From positions 1 through 64,000 of the forward strand of contig CAZCJL010000001.1 of the NCBI GenBank assembly GCA_964498785.1: a stretch of 64,000 bases of DNA. The letters are read 5' to 3'. The stretch is from Mariaggregatimicrobium sp964498785 (GTDB taxonomy: Bacteria > Zhuqueibacterota > Zhuqueibacteria > Thermofontimicrobiales > Thiofontviventaceae). Below the pieces are notes generated by a model that saw only the letters and a program-made list of their open reading frames with translations, ran no database searches and was not told where the DNA came from. Positions 51,936 to 61,199 of the stretch are shown in pieces. Positions within the stretch are counted from its first letter, which is position 1, and the number at the start of each line of letters is the position of its first letter. Made by a program: the position numbers and the translations under genes.

Positions 51936-54035
51936 ATGAAGGAGTCGATCGCTATGCACAAAAATCGAACGATTATTTCTGTTTTCCTGATTTCAATGTT
52001 TTTATTCACTTCAATTCTCCGGTCGCAGGTATATGATTTGCGAGGCGATACGGCAGTAGTGCATTTACCAAAACTGATTGTCACTGCAAACCGGTATCAG
52101 AAAAATATTTTTGAAACGCATATTCCGGCAAATACTATTGGAGAAAGAGAAATTTGGCAGAAGAGTACTTCAAATTTTGGGGAGCTGATTGACAGAGTCC
52201 CCGGAGCAACATTTTCCGATGTCGGACCCTGGAGCCAGAAGCCCGTTCTCAGAGGACTTGTGGGACCACAGGTTTTAACACTGGTTGATGGAATGCGTCT
52301 GGATGTTTTAAGGAGCTATGGAAACCATGCTCCATTAATTGATCCTCAACTCATTGAACGGGTTGAGGTGATTCGCGGGCCGGCTTCAATTCTTTATGGT
52401 TCCGATGCGATTGGCGGTGTAATCAATATTATTACTAAAAAGCCTGATTTTTTTAGCAATGATTTTGTGCTCAAGGGTGATGTCGGTCTTCAGTATCATT
52501 CTGTAAATCAACAGAATTTGGCGCAGCTTACATTATCAAGTAAAATGAATAACTGGGATGCAATGATAAACATGAATCGCCGCATAGCGGAAGATGTACA
52601 AACGCCGAAAGGCACATTGGAAAATACGTCGTTTCGCGGCTGGTCAATTCACGGACATCTCGGTTACAATTTCAATCCGAAACATCGTGCCGAGTTTCGA
52701 ACGCAGCTAAACAGAATGAATGACGTGGGCGTACCGGTAAATCCCTACGCGATAGATGCAAAATTCTTAAAATATAATCGGGATATGGTGTTATTTGCGT
52801 ACAAATATTATAATCCGGAAGGAAAGTGGAGCAACCTGTCAGTGCAGGCGCATTATCAAAAAGGAGAACGTAATTTTGACGCGTATTTGAGCAGGATTCC
52901 GAAAGGCACATTATTTGTCAATCAGTTACTGAATGCAGAGCGTACAGTGGATTCCTATAGTGCTAATATTCAAACGAGTTATCTTTTCTCGCATACCAAT
53001 ATGCTCACTACCGGACTGGATTTATTTGCGGAATTTGATGATACAAAGCGCATCGCAGATCCTGCAATCATTAATGCAGCAGGTGATGTCGTTAAAAATC
53101 CTCCGGCTGATTTAACACCGCCGACACCAAAATCGAATCGGCAGGGAATTGGTTTCTTTGTCGAAGATGAGTTCAATCCCGGGGAAAAATGGTCGTTTAC
53201 ATTCGGAACCCGTTTTGATTATATCCGGAGTGAGGCAGATGCCACCGTCGGAACATTGGCAGAGACTGCTTTCAATGAAACGGATTCTGATATCAGCGCC
53301 AGTATTGGCGCATTGTTTCGATTGACAGAATCCGTCTATTTTATAGCCAATGTCGGGCAGGCCTTTAAGGCTCCCACGCTGCAGGAACGATTTTTCAAGG
53401 GTACAGCGCAGGTTGGATATCTCCATGGAAATCCGAACCTCGATTCAGAGAAAAGTGTGAATATTGATACTGGAGTAAAATGGAATTTCGCCAGATTAGA
53501 AGGCGAATTCAATCTTTTTCGAAATGAAATCAATAACTTAATTGTCATGATGCCGGTTAGCGTGCAGGCAGATACATTTCTTTATGATAACGTGGGACAG
53601 GCTGAATTGTATGGCAGTGAATTTCAGACGAATATTGAATTAACACAAGCACTCCGTATTTTCGTGAACGCGTCTTTTGTTCGGGGAACTGATGTCAATA
53701 CGGATGCTCCATTACCAAAAATCCCACCATTACAGGGTTTATTGGGAATTCGATTTGAACAAACAAACGGTAACTATTGGATGGAGTTTTCTGGACGGTT
53801 TTTGAATGAACAAGACAGGGTAACTGAAAATGAATTAACAACACCGGGCTACAGTATTTATGATTTGAGTTCAGGAATTGATTTCGGCAAACTTTTCGAT
53901 ATTAAATATCCGGTTTTTCTGACATGCAATGTGAAAAATGTATTTAATAAAAGTTACCGTGATCATTTATCAAATGTAACATGGTGGGATGCGCCGGGAC
54001 GGAATATTATCGTTGGACTGCGGAGCAATTTTTAG
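51936..54035 (+). CDS. TonB-dependent outer-membrane receptor
   Basis: A 699-residue protein with a signal peptide (residues about 12-30), a possible TonB box-containing N-terminus (VVHLPKLIVTANRYQKN), and the plug domain at about 45-165 (LIDRVPGATFSDVG, PVLRGLVGPQVLTLVDGMR, IERVEVIRGPASILYGSDAIGGVINIITK). A 22-strand barrel follows, ending in a C-terminal Phe. The pattern GATFSDVGPWSQKPVLRGL and the length fit siderophore, haem or cobalamin receptors; the ligand is uncertain. Proximity to haem- and Fe-S-rich proteins suggests iron or haem supply, an inference only. It is preceded by a 114-bp gap after the TM1266 gene. Confidence 0.88.
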   Translation: MKESIAMHKNRTIISVFLISMFLFTSILRSQVYDLRGDTAVVHLPKLIVTANRYQKNIFETHIPANTIGEREIWQKSTSNFGELIDRVPGATFSDVGPWSQKPVLRGLVGPQVLTLVDGMRLDVLRSYGNHAPLIDPQLIERVEVIRGPASILYGSDAIGGVINIITKKPDFFSNDFVLKGDVGLQYHSVNQQNLAQLTLSSKMNNWDAMINMNRRIAEDVQTPKGTLENTSFRGWSIHGHLGYNFNPKHRAEFRTQLNRMNDVGVPVNPYAIDAKFLKYNRDMVLFAYKYYNPEGKWSNLSVQAHYQKGERNFDAYLSRIPKGTLFVNQLLNAERTVDSYSANIQTSYLFSHTNMLTTGLDLFAEFDDTKRIADPAIINAAGDVVKNPPADLTPPTPKSNRQGIGFFVEDEFNPGEKWSFTFGTRFDYIRSEADATVGTLAETAFNETDSDISASIGALFRLTESVYFIANVGQAFKAPTLQERFFKGTAQVGYLHGNPNLDSEKSVNIDTGVKWNFARLEGEFNLFRNEINNLIVMMPVSVQADTFLYDNVGQAELYGSEFQTNIELTQALRIFVNASFVRGTDVNTDAPLPKIPPLQGLLGIRFEQTNGNYWMEFSGRFLNEQDRVTENELTTPGYSIYDLSSGIDFGKLFDIKYPVFLTCNVKNVFNKSYRDHLSNVTWWDAPGRNIIVGLRSNF

Positions 54036-54130
54036 AAAATATTGGCGGTTGAATTGTAAATCAATCTTACCATTTTAAAATGAACGATTATTGAATACTT
54101 ACCAGACTTTTCATGAAATATTATAATATC

Positions 54131-54165
54131 AAACGGCGTTTGGATCTACTCCGGAAGCCGTTTTT
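54131..54165. terminator. Convergent terminator
   Basis: AAACGGC (54131-54137) and GCCGTTTTT (54157-54165) form a short stem with a long loop, then T-run. It serves both the TonB receptor (plus) and the receiver gene (minus). Moderate strength. Confidence 0.55.
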
Positions 54166-54166
54166 G

Positions 54167-54583
54167 CTAACATTCGGTCACTTCTTTTTTTGATTTTTTT
54201 TCTAATATTGATTTGCGGTGTTTAAGTGCTTTATAAACGACAGAACGCAGTTCTTCGGAGGTAAATGGTTTTGGGAGAAAAGCGAACGCACCCTTGTTCA
54301 GCGTTCGTATTGAAGATTCCATGGTAGCATATCCGGTAATGATAATCGGAACAATATCTTCATCCATTTTTTGAATGGCTGTTAATACTTCTATTCCTCT
54401 CATAGCAGGCATCATCAGATCGAGAAGGACGATATCATATTTTTTTTCGTGGAGTTTCGCAATGCCAAGTATTCCATTTTCAACACAATCGACAGCCATG
54501 CCATCAGATTTAAGCGTCCTTTTACAGCCCATACAAATGACATGTTCGTCATCAATCACCAGAATTTTTGCAGATTTTGCCAT
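54167..54583 (-). CDS. Orphan receiver-domain protein
   Basis: A 138-residue response regulator from ATG 54583; a longer frame to 54643 has no signal or family likeness. AKILVIDDEHVICMG, the phospho-Asp in IVLLDLMMPAMRG (about residue 53) and Lys in FLPKPFTSEEL (about 106) are intact. There is no DNA-binding domain; the tail is highly charged. It stands alone, so is an orphan, possibly part of the phosphorelay on the other strand. Confidence 0.85.
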   Translation of the reverse strand: MAKSAKILVIDDEHVICMGCKRTLKSDGMAVDCVENGILGIAKLHEKKYDIVLLDLMMPAMRGIEVLTAIQKMDEDIVPIIITGYATMESSIRTLNKGAFAFLPKPFTSEELRSVVYKALKHRKSILEKKSKKEVTEC

Positions 54584-54941
54584 TAAACCACCAGTTAAGA
54601 TTTCGTAAGCGACACAGTTAGATAAAGTCAACGATAGAAACAACAGAATTGTTCCGTGCTTCAGTTTTCTTAGTATAAGAAAAGTAAATTACAATTATAT
54701 TAAAATATTCATGAAAAGCAAGAAAAAAAATTACAAAAAATTAAAAAGCAAATGGTGTTAATAGATCAAATGCATTTGTGAAAGCGGGTATTCTGTGACT
54801 GAACTAATTGAATAGCACGAAGGGAGATAAAATTTTAAATCCAGTGTTACATGAAGTACATCGACTATGCCTATGCATAAATTGAATCAGTCAAATCACT
54901 TTTTAAAATTAATATTGACAATAAAAATTCATCCTGGAAAT
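54584..54941. other. Intergenic region
   Basis: AT-rich, no coding frame, repeats or clear promoter. It separates the receiver gene and the glycosyltransferase gene, both on the minus strand. Confidence 0.4.
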
Positions 54942-56102
54942 TTAGCGTATCACTCCGTTCACTGTTTCAAGTTCATGATAGATCTGGTCGACTTTTTGAA
55001 CCATTTTATGTAAATTAAATTTTTGCCGAGCCCGTTCCTGACCCATTTGTCCCATTTTTTTGGCAAGTATTCTATTTTCAAGCAGGAACAGAATACGATC
55101 CGCGAGATGCACAATATCTCTTGGACGCACCAGAAAACCAGTGATTCCATCTTTAACGGCTTCAGAGTTTCCGCCAACAGTTGAGGCTACAACCGGCTTT
55201 GCCGCGGCCATGGCTTCGAGCAATACAAAGGGGAAACCTTCGAAAAGTGATGGCAGAACAATAATATCAACTAATGTCAATACTTTATCAATTTCAGAAC
55301 AGTTACCGGTAAATTCGAAATATTTATTTAATCCTTTTAATCGGATTTTTTCTTGAAGCTCATGTTTCAATTCACCTTCACCAATAAACAGAAAATGACA
55401 ATCAGGATATGTTTTGACAATTTTAGGCGCGGCATTTATTAAAATTTCATGACCCTTCTGTGGATGTAGTCTGCCGATATGCGCAATGTAGGTTTTATTT
55501 TTTTTCTGTATAAACGGCAAAACAACAGTATTGGATGTAATTACATTTGAGTAATGTCTGACATCAATCGAATTATAAATCACTTTTATATCAGTCTGTC
55601 GAATTTTAAAAACATCCTGTAATTGACGTTTATTTTCACGGGAGACAGCTATAATTCGATTCAAAGTTGAGTAGGCGAATTGAATTGATTTTTGGGTGTA
55701 TTGATTACGAAGATTTGATTTTGAATCCGGTGGTGTGACCAGTTGGATGGTGGCAATTCGAACCGGGATACGTATCAGCCAGGAGAAAAGTATTCCCAAC
55801 CGTGACCGGGACGGGCAGGGGAGAACGAAATGCACAATATCTGTTTTTTTAACATGCCTGTAAAATCGAAATAAATTTGGTAGATCAAGAATGTGTCCGA
55901 TACGAAATCTTAGAACTGTAATCCCATGTTTTTTAATTTGATTGATCCAGGTATCAAGTGCTTTGTCGCTGGGACAGATGAGAGTTACCTGATGAATGTC
56001 TGCCATTTTTCGCGAGAGATCGGACAAATATCGCTCCGTACCGCCAATCGCGTTTGTATCAATAACAAATGTAATTTTTCGATGTGAATTAGTTCTTGAC
56101 AT
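54942..56102 (-). CDS. GT4-family glycosyltransferase
   Basis: A 386-residue cytoplasmic enzyme with the GT-B fold. The N-terminal GGTERYLSDLSRKMA (about 18-32) and the C-terminal Rossmann half (GRLHPQKGHEILINAA, FTGNCSEIDKVL, and LPSLFEGFPFVLLEAMAAAKPVVASTVGGNSEAVKDG seen in pieces) are typical, with the conserved E...E pair in LFEGFPFVLLEA. It transfers sugars to glycans, lipids or polysaccharides; the substrate is unknown. It is divergent from the S9 peptidase gene, whose promoter overlaps its start codon. Confidence 0.9.
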   Translation of the reverse strand: MSRTNSHRKITFVIDTNAIGGTERYLSDLSRKMADIHQVTLICPSDKALDTWINQIKKHGITVLRFRIGHILDLPNLFRFYRHVKKTDIVHFVLPCPSRSRLGILFSWLIRIPVRIATIQLVTPPDSKSNLRNQYTQKSIQFAYSTLNRIIAVSRENKRQLQDVFKIRQTDIKVIYNSIDVRHYSNVITSNTVVLPFIQKKNKTYIAHIGRLHPQKGHEILINAAPKIVKTYPDCHFLFIGEGELKHELQEKIRLKGLNKYFEFTGNCSEIDKVLTLVDIIVLPSLFEGFPFVLLEAMAAAKPVVASTVGGNSEAVKDGITGFLVRPRDIVHLADRILFLLENRILAKKMGQMGQERARQKFNLHKMVQKVDQIYHELETVNGVIR

Positions 56103-56124
56103 TTATGATACGTGAACTTATATT
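56096..56124 (+). promoter_or_regulatory. Sigma70-type promoter of the second S9 peptidase
   Basis: TTGACA (56096-56101), 17-nt spacer, TATATT (56119-56124), 86 bp upstream of the ATG at 56210. The -35 element overlaps the first codons of the divergent glycosyltransferase gene. Confidence 0.7.
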
Positions 56125-56209
56125 ATCTTTAGTTTCACTTTAATACACTTCATTGGTAGAGAATGCGCAAAAATATCAATATCTTAAAAACGAAGAAAAG
56201 GAGATCAAA

Positions 56210-58186
56210 ATGCGTCGAATTTTTTTATTCAATTGTTTTTTTTTAATTGTCCTTAGCAGTGCGGTTTTACCCATGCGTCCGTTAAAAATGGCTGATTTTT
56301 ATCAAATCAGACAGGCGAGGAATCCGCAAATTTCTTACGATAATGAATGGGTTGTTTATGAAGTAAGCCGCTATGATTCTGTTTTGAACAAAACAGTATC
56401 AGATATATGGTTGGCATCGGTGAAGTCCGATATAACGCGCAAGCTAACTAAAAATGGTACAAAAAACAGTCAACCGGCGTGGGCGCCAGATCGACTTATG
56501 GTTGCATACATATCAAATCAAAGTGGCAGCAGCCAGGTCTGGATTATGGATATTGAAACCGACTCAACCAGACAACTGACGCATCTGGAAAACAGCCCGT
56601 GGAATCCGCAATGGTCACCCGACGGAAAAAGTATTGCCTTTTTATCGGAAACAAAATCCAAAGAGCGAAACCCCGAAGGATTGTATGACATTAGATTGTA
56701 CACCCATCTGCGATACCGCTGGTGGTATGATGATAACCGCTATGATGAAGGTTGGCGCTCCCATATTTTTATCACAGACGTGGATAGTGGGAAAGTTCGG
56801 CAGTTAACGGATGGCGATCATTTTGATCAGCAATTTTCATTTTCACCGGATGGAAAAAATATCGCATTCGTCTCGAACAGAACTGCGGATCGGGAAAATA
56901 ATATCGATACCGACATCTGGATCGTGTCCACAGATAGCGGCAACGTTTCAAAAGTTTTTGAAAACATCGGGCCGGATCATACGCCGGTCTGGTCTGAAAA
57001 CGGACGCTACCTCGCCTGGCGCTCTACGTTTCGCTACAACTATGAATCTGATAATTATGATATTATTGTGAAAGACCTGGAAAAAGAAGAAATAGCGAAT
57101 CTCACCGAAGAATTTAAATTGGTGGTGCGAGATTTAAAATGGCATCCCGATAGCAAAGATATTTTATTTATCGCCGGAGATGAGGGGAATTACAATCTTT
57201 ATGAAGTTTCGGTCAAAAAGAAAAAAGTGCAACCTGTCATACAACGGAATCATCGCATTCGCGGGTGGGATGTCGATCCTGATGGAGACAACGTGGCTAT
57301 GGCGCGTACTATTCCCACCCGACCCGAAGAAATTTATTACGCTTCTCTGGATAAAAAAAGAATGACGCGGATTTCGTCTGTTAATGATGAATTGTTGAAA
57401 AAAATTGATTTGCAGGAAGCTATCTCAGTCTGGTTTATCGGTGATAAGGAAACAAAAGTACAGGGTTGGTATATTACGCCACCCAATTTTGACAAAACTA
57501 AAAAGTATCCCATGATTTTGTATATTCACGGCGGCCCACAGGGCATGTATAAAAATCAATTCGATTTTGAATATCAGGTCACTGCGGCACAGGGGTATGT
57601 GGTGTTCTATTGTAATCCAAGAGGAAGCTTTGGATATGGTCAGCAGTTTACCGATGATGTGAACCAGGATTACGGCGGAAGATGTTACCGCGACATTATG
57701 AACGGTGTGGATTACATGATCTCCCTCGGCTTTATCGATGAAAATCGAATGGGAGTCACTGGCCTCTCGTTTGGCGGCTGGATGACAAGCTGGATTATCG
57801 GACACACCGACCGTTTTAAAGCTGCTGTTCCCATGGCGCCGTTTGTCAACATGCTATCATTCTACGGAACCACAGATGAACAATTCTTCCCGGAATGGGA
57901 TTTTGGCGGTCATCCGTACAACCCGGATACGCGAATCGTTTATGAGAAAAATAGTCCGATCAACTATGCCCAGAATTTCAAAACGCCAACACTCATTATC
58001 CACGGAGAAAATGACTGGCGTTGCCATATTACAGAAGGGGAACAGCTTTTTACAGCGCTCAAGAAAATGGGCGTCCCGGCGGTGCTTGCCCGTGTCCCGC
58101 GTGAGGCGCATGTTTTTACAGAGCCAAATCATATTGAAGCTGCCATTCGAATGAAATTGGATTGGTGGGAGCGATATTTGAGATAA
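56210..58186 (+). CDS. S9-family peptidase, paralogue of 31490
   Basis: The protein is 658 residues from the ATG at 56210 behind AAAGGAGATCAAA; an upstream frame adds a 19-residue tail not typical of the family. A signal peptide (residues 1-19) is followed by a propeller domain with WD-like repeats (WAPDRLMVAYIS, WSPDGKSIAFL, FSPDGKNIAFVSN). The catalytic domain has the Ser in GLSFGGWM (about 520), Asp in HGENDWR (about 605) and His in REAHVF (about 635). The function should resemble the first S9 peptidase: removal of dipeptides or acyl-amino acids from the N-terminus of peptides in the periplasm. Confidence 0.92.
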   Translation: MRRIFLFNCFFLIVLSSAVLPMRPLKMADFYQIRQARNPQISYDNEWVVYEVSRYDSVLNKTVSDIWLASVKSDITRKLTKNGTKNSQPAWAPDRLMVAYISNQSGSSQVWIMDIETDSTRQLTHLENSPWNPQWSPDGKSIAFLSETKSKERNPEGLYDIRLYTHLRYRWWYDDNRYDEGWRSHIFITDVDSGKVRQLTDGDHFDQQFSFSPDGKNIAFVSNRTADRENNIDTDIWIVSTDSGNVSKVFENIGPDHTPVWSENGRYLAWRSTFRYNYESDNYDIIVKDLEKEEIANLTEEFKLVVRDLKWHPDSKDILFIAGDEGNYNLYEVSVKKKKVQPVIQRNHRIRGWDVDPDGDNVAMARTIPTRPEEIYYASLDKKRMTRISSVNDELLKKIDLQEAISVWFIGDKETKVQGWYITPPNFDKTKKYPMILYIHGGPQGMYKNQFDFEYQVTAAQGYVVFYCNPRGSFGYGQQFTDDVNQDYGGRCYRDIMNGVDYMISLGFIDENRMGVTGLSFGGWMTSWIIGHTDRFKAAVPMAPFVNMLSFYGTTDEQFFPEWDFGGHPYNPDTRIVYEKNSPINYAQNFKTPTLIIHGENDWRCHITEGEQLFTALKKMGVPAVLARVPREAHVFTEPNHIEAAIRMKLDWWERYLR

Positions 58187-58620
58187 AATTTTGCATTTAA
58201 TAAAGTCGATAGGATAACAACACATACACGAATAATACGCTTTGCACCCAAAATTACAAAATGAAGTCAAGAAAAATATATTTACCGCTATTTTTCAAAT
58301 TAAATGCAGGTGCTGATGAGAAGATAAAGAAAATGGTGTTCGTTCGGTGATAAGCTGCGGATAAACAAGCGATAAGAGCGGACTGCCATTCCATCTGGTT
58401 CTGCGACTTTTAATTCGCTCACTTACAAATTAAGTTCTCGCAACAATTAAAATTCGCTTGACAATAAAAATATTAATTAGTACTTTTAAATCAAATACTT
58501 TTATCATTAATTTATATAACTTACTGTAAATTTATATATTTAAATAAATCTTATTTAATATGCAGTCATTTCATTTTCAATATGCCCATTTGAATTGATC
58601 GGATAACAAGGAAAGCACCA
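58187..58620. other. Intergenic region upstream of the lipoprotein gene
   Basis: No gene visible. It contains the promoter at 58458, but nothing else recognisable; the first 250 bp have scattered repeats of GATAAGCTGCGGATAA type without clear symmetry. Confidence 0.45.
58458..58486 (+). promoter_or_regulatory. Sigma70-type promoter
   Basis: TTGACA (58458-58463), a 17-nt spacer and TACTTT (58481-58486), 134 bp before the lipoprotein start codon. The -10 is weaker than at the S9 genes. Confidence 0.55.
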
Positions 58621-60687
58621 ATGAGAAGACGTCTATTTGCAACTGTGGCAGGACTTTTGGGATTGTATTTATCAACATGTCAGATATCGGCTCCGGAAGC
58701 GCCGGTGTATCAGGTTCCATTAAAATTAGTTCTAACGGATACCATGTACACGTTAACAGATTTGTCGGACGATACGGATCATATCGTTATTAACGGAAAT
58801 AGCCAACCAGAGTTTATCGTGAATGGCAATCCGGATACCTTTTATGTAAAAGATCAACTTGCGGTTCAAGCCGAGTCTTTTAATCAACAAATTGAGATGG
58901 AAGATTATTTGACCATTAATACAACAATGCGCGACTCATCCATCCGTTTATGGGATGTGATTCCCGGTATCGAACAATTTGAAGAGACCTATCAGCCCAT
59001 TCCACGATTTTCTATCAATCAGATGCGGACAAATTCATTCACTGTCGGGAAAATCAATTATATCAAAATTAACAGCGGGATTGCGGAAATCAAAATCGAA
59101 AATTATTTGCCGATTTCCATTGATTCGATCAAAGTTCGTTTGCTTGATGAAATTTATGGTTTTGTTGAGGAAATGCAATTTGATTTCCCATTAACTCCAG
59201 GCAGCAGTCGAACCGCCTCTGTCGATCTGGCCGGTAAGTCAGTGTCCAGCGAGCTGTTTCTTGAAATTTCTGCTGTTTCACCGGGAAGCGGTAATGATAA
59301 CGTATATATTACAAACAATAGTTACATTGTGGCGAGCATGATTGTCCATGATTTACAACTTATCGAGGCAGAGGCGTATGTGTCCTCTGTGATGTACGAG
59401 GATGAGGTTGAACTAACTGTTATCGATGATATGCACATTTCAGAGGCGCGCTTTCTTTCCGGAAAAGCGAATCTGGAATTGACAAATCATACCGGAATGG
59501 AGGCAAATATTTCAATGCAGTTTCCGGATATTTTTCGGGCAGATGGAAATCTGTTGACATTGGATTTTATTCTCACCATTAAACAAAAATTGCAGACGTC
59601 TATTAATTTGAAGGATTTAATTTTTAAGCCACCAGTTGATGAAGGAATGACCGGCCAAAAATTACGGGTTCACTTTTTAGTGACAACTTTTGATTATGGC
59701 AAAGAAATCGTTCGATTAACGAGACAGGATTGGGCGGAAGTTGATATTGCGCTGGAGAACATGAAATTCGCATATATATCCGGAATTTTAAACAGAGAAG
59801 AAATGAATATTGATTCCGAAATTTCATTCACAGCATTATCTGATAATTTCAATGAAATTCGCTTCAACAAAGCTCGTCTTGATTTGAATTTTTACAATCG
59901 CATCAATTTTCCCATTTACACAGAATTTGAATTGATCAGTGTCTCAAAAACAGGGAACCGGGTGATGCTGCCAATTCAACAACGGATTGAACCCGGGAGT
60001 TTTGCCAATCAAACAAAAACCACTGTCATGTTGACGCAATCCAATAGCGATATTCTGAATTTTCTATCCAACCTGCCGCAAAAAATTGATGTGCAGGGGA
60101 AAGCTTATGTCGGTGACGGGATTACTACCGGGAGCATTGATTATCGTGATTTAATAGAGGTTGACTACAAACTTACCACTCCTTTGCAAGCAGCTTTCTC
60201 AGAGAATATCGTCAGTCTGGATACCACGGAGATCATTATTGAACCGGAAGATTATGACGGTGAAATCGAGTCTGATGAAGAGATTTTGGATGGCGGATTA
60301 ATGAAACGAATTTCATCCGGAGAAATGAAATTTTCAGTGTATAATCATTTTCCGGTGGGAGTGGGCGTCGAAATTTTTATTACAGATAATCTCAATCAAT
60401 TGATTCAAAATCCGCAATTGAAAATTGGCCCCATTGAAATGCTTGCGGGGAAAATCGATAACAGCGGACAGGTTTTTGAAGCATCTAAGAAAGTAAATCA
60501 GGTGCAACTTTCGGAAAATGATTTGAATATTTTTACAAATAACACGGATCATTTAAAAAGATTATTTATTTATACAAGACTCCACTTGCATGGAACTGAA
60601 GGGAAAATGGTGGCAGTGAGTGTCGATGATTTTGTGACAATATCCGGCATTTCAGAGTTTAAGTTTGAAATATCAAAATTTGATTAA
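58621..60687 (+). CDS. Large hypothetical lipoprotein
   Basis: A 688-residue protein with a lipoprotein signal (residues 5-19, LYLSTCQIS with Cys about 20). The rest is predicted to be mostly beta strand, with repeated polar stretches (SSIRLWDVIPGIEQFEETYQP, KINYIKINSGIAEIKIENYLPISIDSIKVRL) and no recognised enzyme motif. It might be a surface or outer-membrane-anchored protein. I could not place it in a family. It is an isolated gene with a promoter upstream and a weak hairpin after it. Confidence 0.65.
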   Translation: MRRRLFATVAGLLGLYLSTCQISAPEAPVYQVPLKLVLTDTMYTLTDLSDDTDHIVINGNSQPEFIVNGNPDTFYVKDQLAVQAESFNQQIEMEDYLTINTTMRDSSIRLWDVIPGIEQFEETYQPIPRFSINQMRTNSFTVGKINYIKINSGIAEIKIENYLPISIDSIKVRLLDEIYGFVEEMQFDFPLTPGSSRTASVDLAGKSVSSELFLEISAVSPGSGNDNVYITNNSYIVASMIVHDLQLIEAEAYVSSVMYEDEVELTVIDDMHISEARFLSGKANLELTNHTGMEANISMQFPDIFRADGNLLTLDFILTIKQKLQTSINLKDLIFKPPVDEGMTGQKLRVHFLVTTFDYGKEIVRLTRQDWAEVDIALENMKFAYISGILNREEMNIDSEISFTALSDNFNEIRFNKARLDLNFYNRINFPIYTEFELISVSKTGNRVMLPIQQRIEPGSFANQTKTTVMLTQSNSDILNFLSNLPQKIDVQGKAYVGDGITTGSIDYRDLIEVDYKLTTPLQAAFSENIVSLDTTEIIIEPEDYDGEIESDEEILDGGLMKRISSGEMKFSVYNHFPVGVGVEIFITDNLNQLIQNPQLKIGPIEMLAGKIDNSGQVFEASKKVNQVQLSENDLNIFTNNTDHLKRLFIYTRLHLHGTEGKMVAVSVDDFVTISGISEFKFEISKFD

Positions 60688-60713
60688 AATGAAAGTATTG
60701 CATACTCGTTTTA

Positions 60714-60747
60714 AAAGCGTTTATTATCCCGGTGATGATGAGCGCTT
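60714..60747 (+). terminator. Weak terminator after the lipoprotein gene
   Basis: AAAGCG and CGCTTT arms with a long AT-containing loop, followed by T-run. Stem is only 6-7 bp. Confidence 0.4.
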
Positions 60748-61032
60748 TTTTTTCGAATCGATTTTCACTCGCTAGTAATAATTCAGACTTTCTGTATAAT
60801 ACCATGTACAGCTATCCTGTAATTATAAAATTAGTACGAGCCATACGTGAAGATCCCCCCTTTGACGAGAGACGATTTCGCCAACGGCGGAATCAGGGGA
60901 ATGTTAGATCGTGGTTGCGTTAACTCACCACGAATATCTCCGCGCCACCGCGCCTTTATGAATTTACTCTTAAATCTTCGCAAGAGTTTTCCAAAGATTC
61001 AGAAGTCTATGAACAGGTTGTTTATGCATTGC

Positions 61033-61061
61033 AGGCAGTTCACAAAAGGATTGTACTCCGG
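61033..61061. repeat. Dispersed repeat ending in CTCCGG, copy 2
   Basis: AGGCAGTTCACAAAAGGATT and GTACTCCGG match 11542-11570 at about 24 of 29 positions; upstream sequence CAGGTTGTTTATGCATTGC also resembles that copy. Confidence 0.5.
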
Positions 61062-61199
61062 AATAATAGCAGGCTGAAATGATGCAGGAACTGAGAAAAA
61101 AATCATCTAACCCATATATTTTTCTGAATTTTCTTGATTAATACCATTTACTTTTTTATATTAACTTAATATGTATTTAAATTAACAGGAGGAGAAATA

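Larger units (their letters stand above)
60688..61199. other. Intergenic region made of decayed repeats
   Basis: It includes a hairpin at 60714-60747, GATCCCCCCTTTGACG (from about 60851) and CGTGGT/ACCACG (60912-60934), a TTCGCAAGAG site near 60978, and the CTCCGG repeat (61033-61061). There is no gene. The metallopeptidase at 61200 has AGGAGGAG before its start. Confidence 0.5.
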
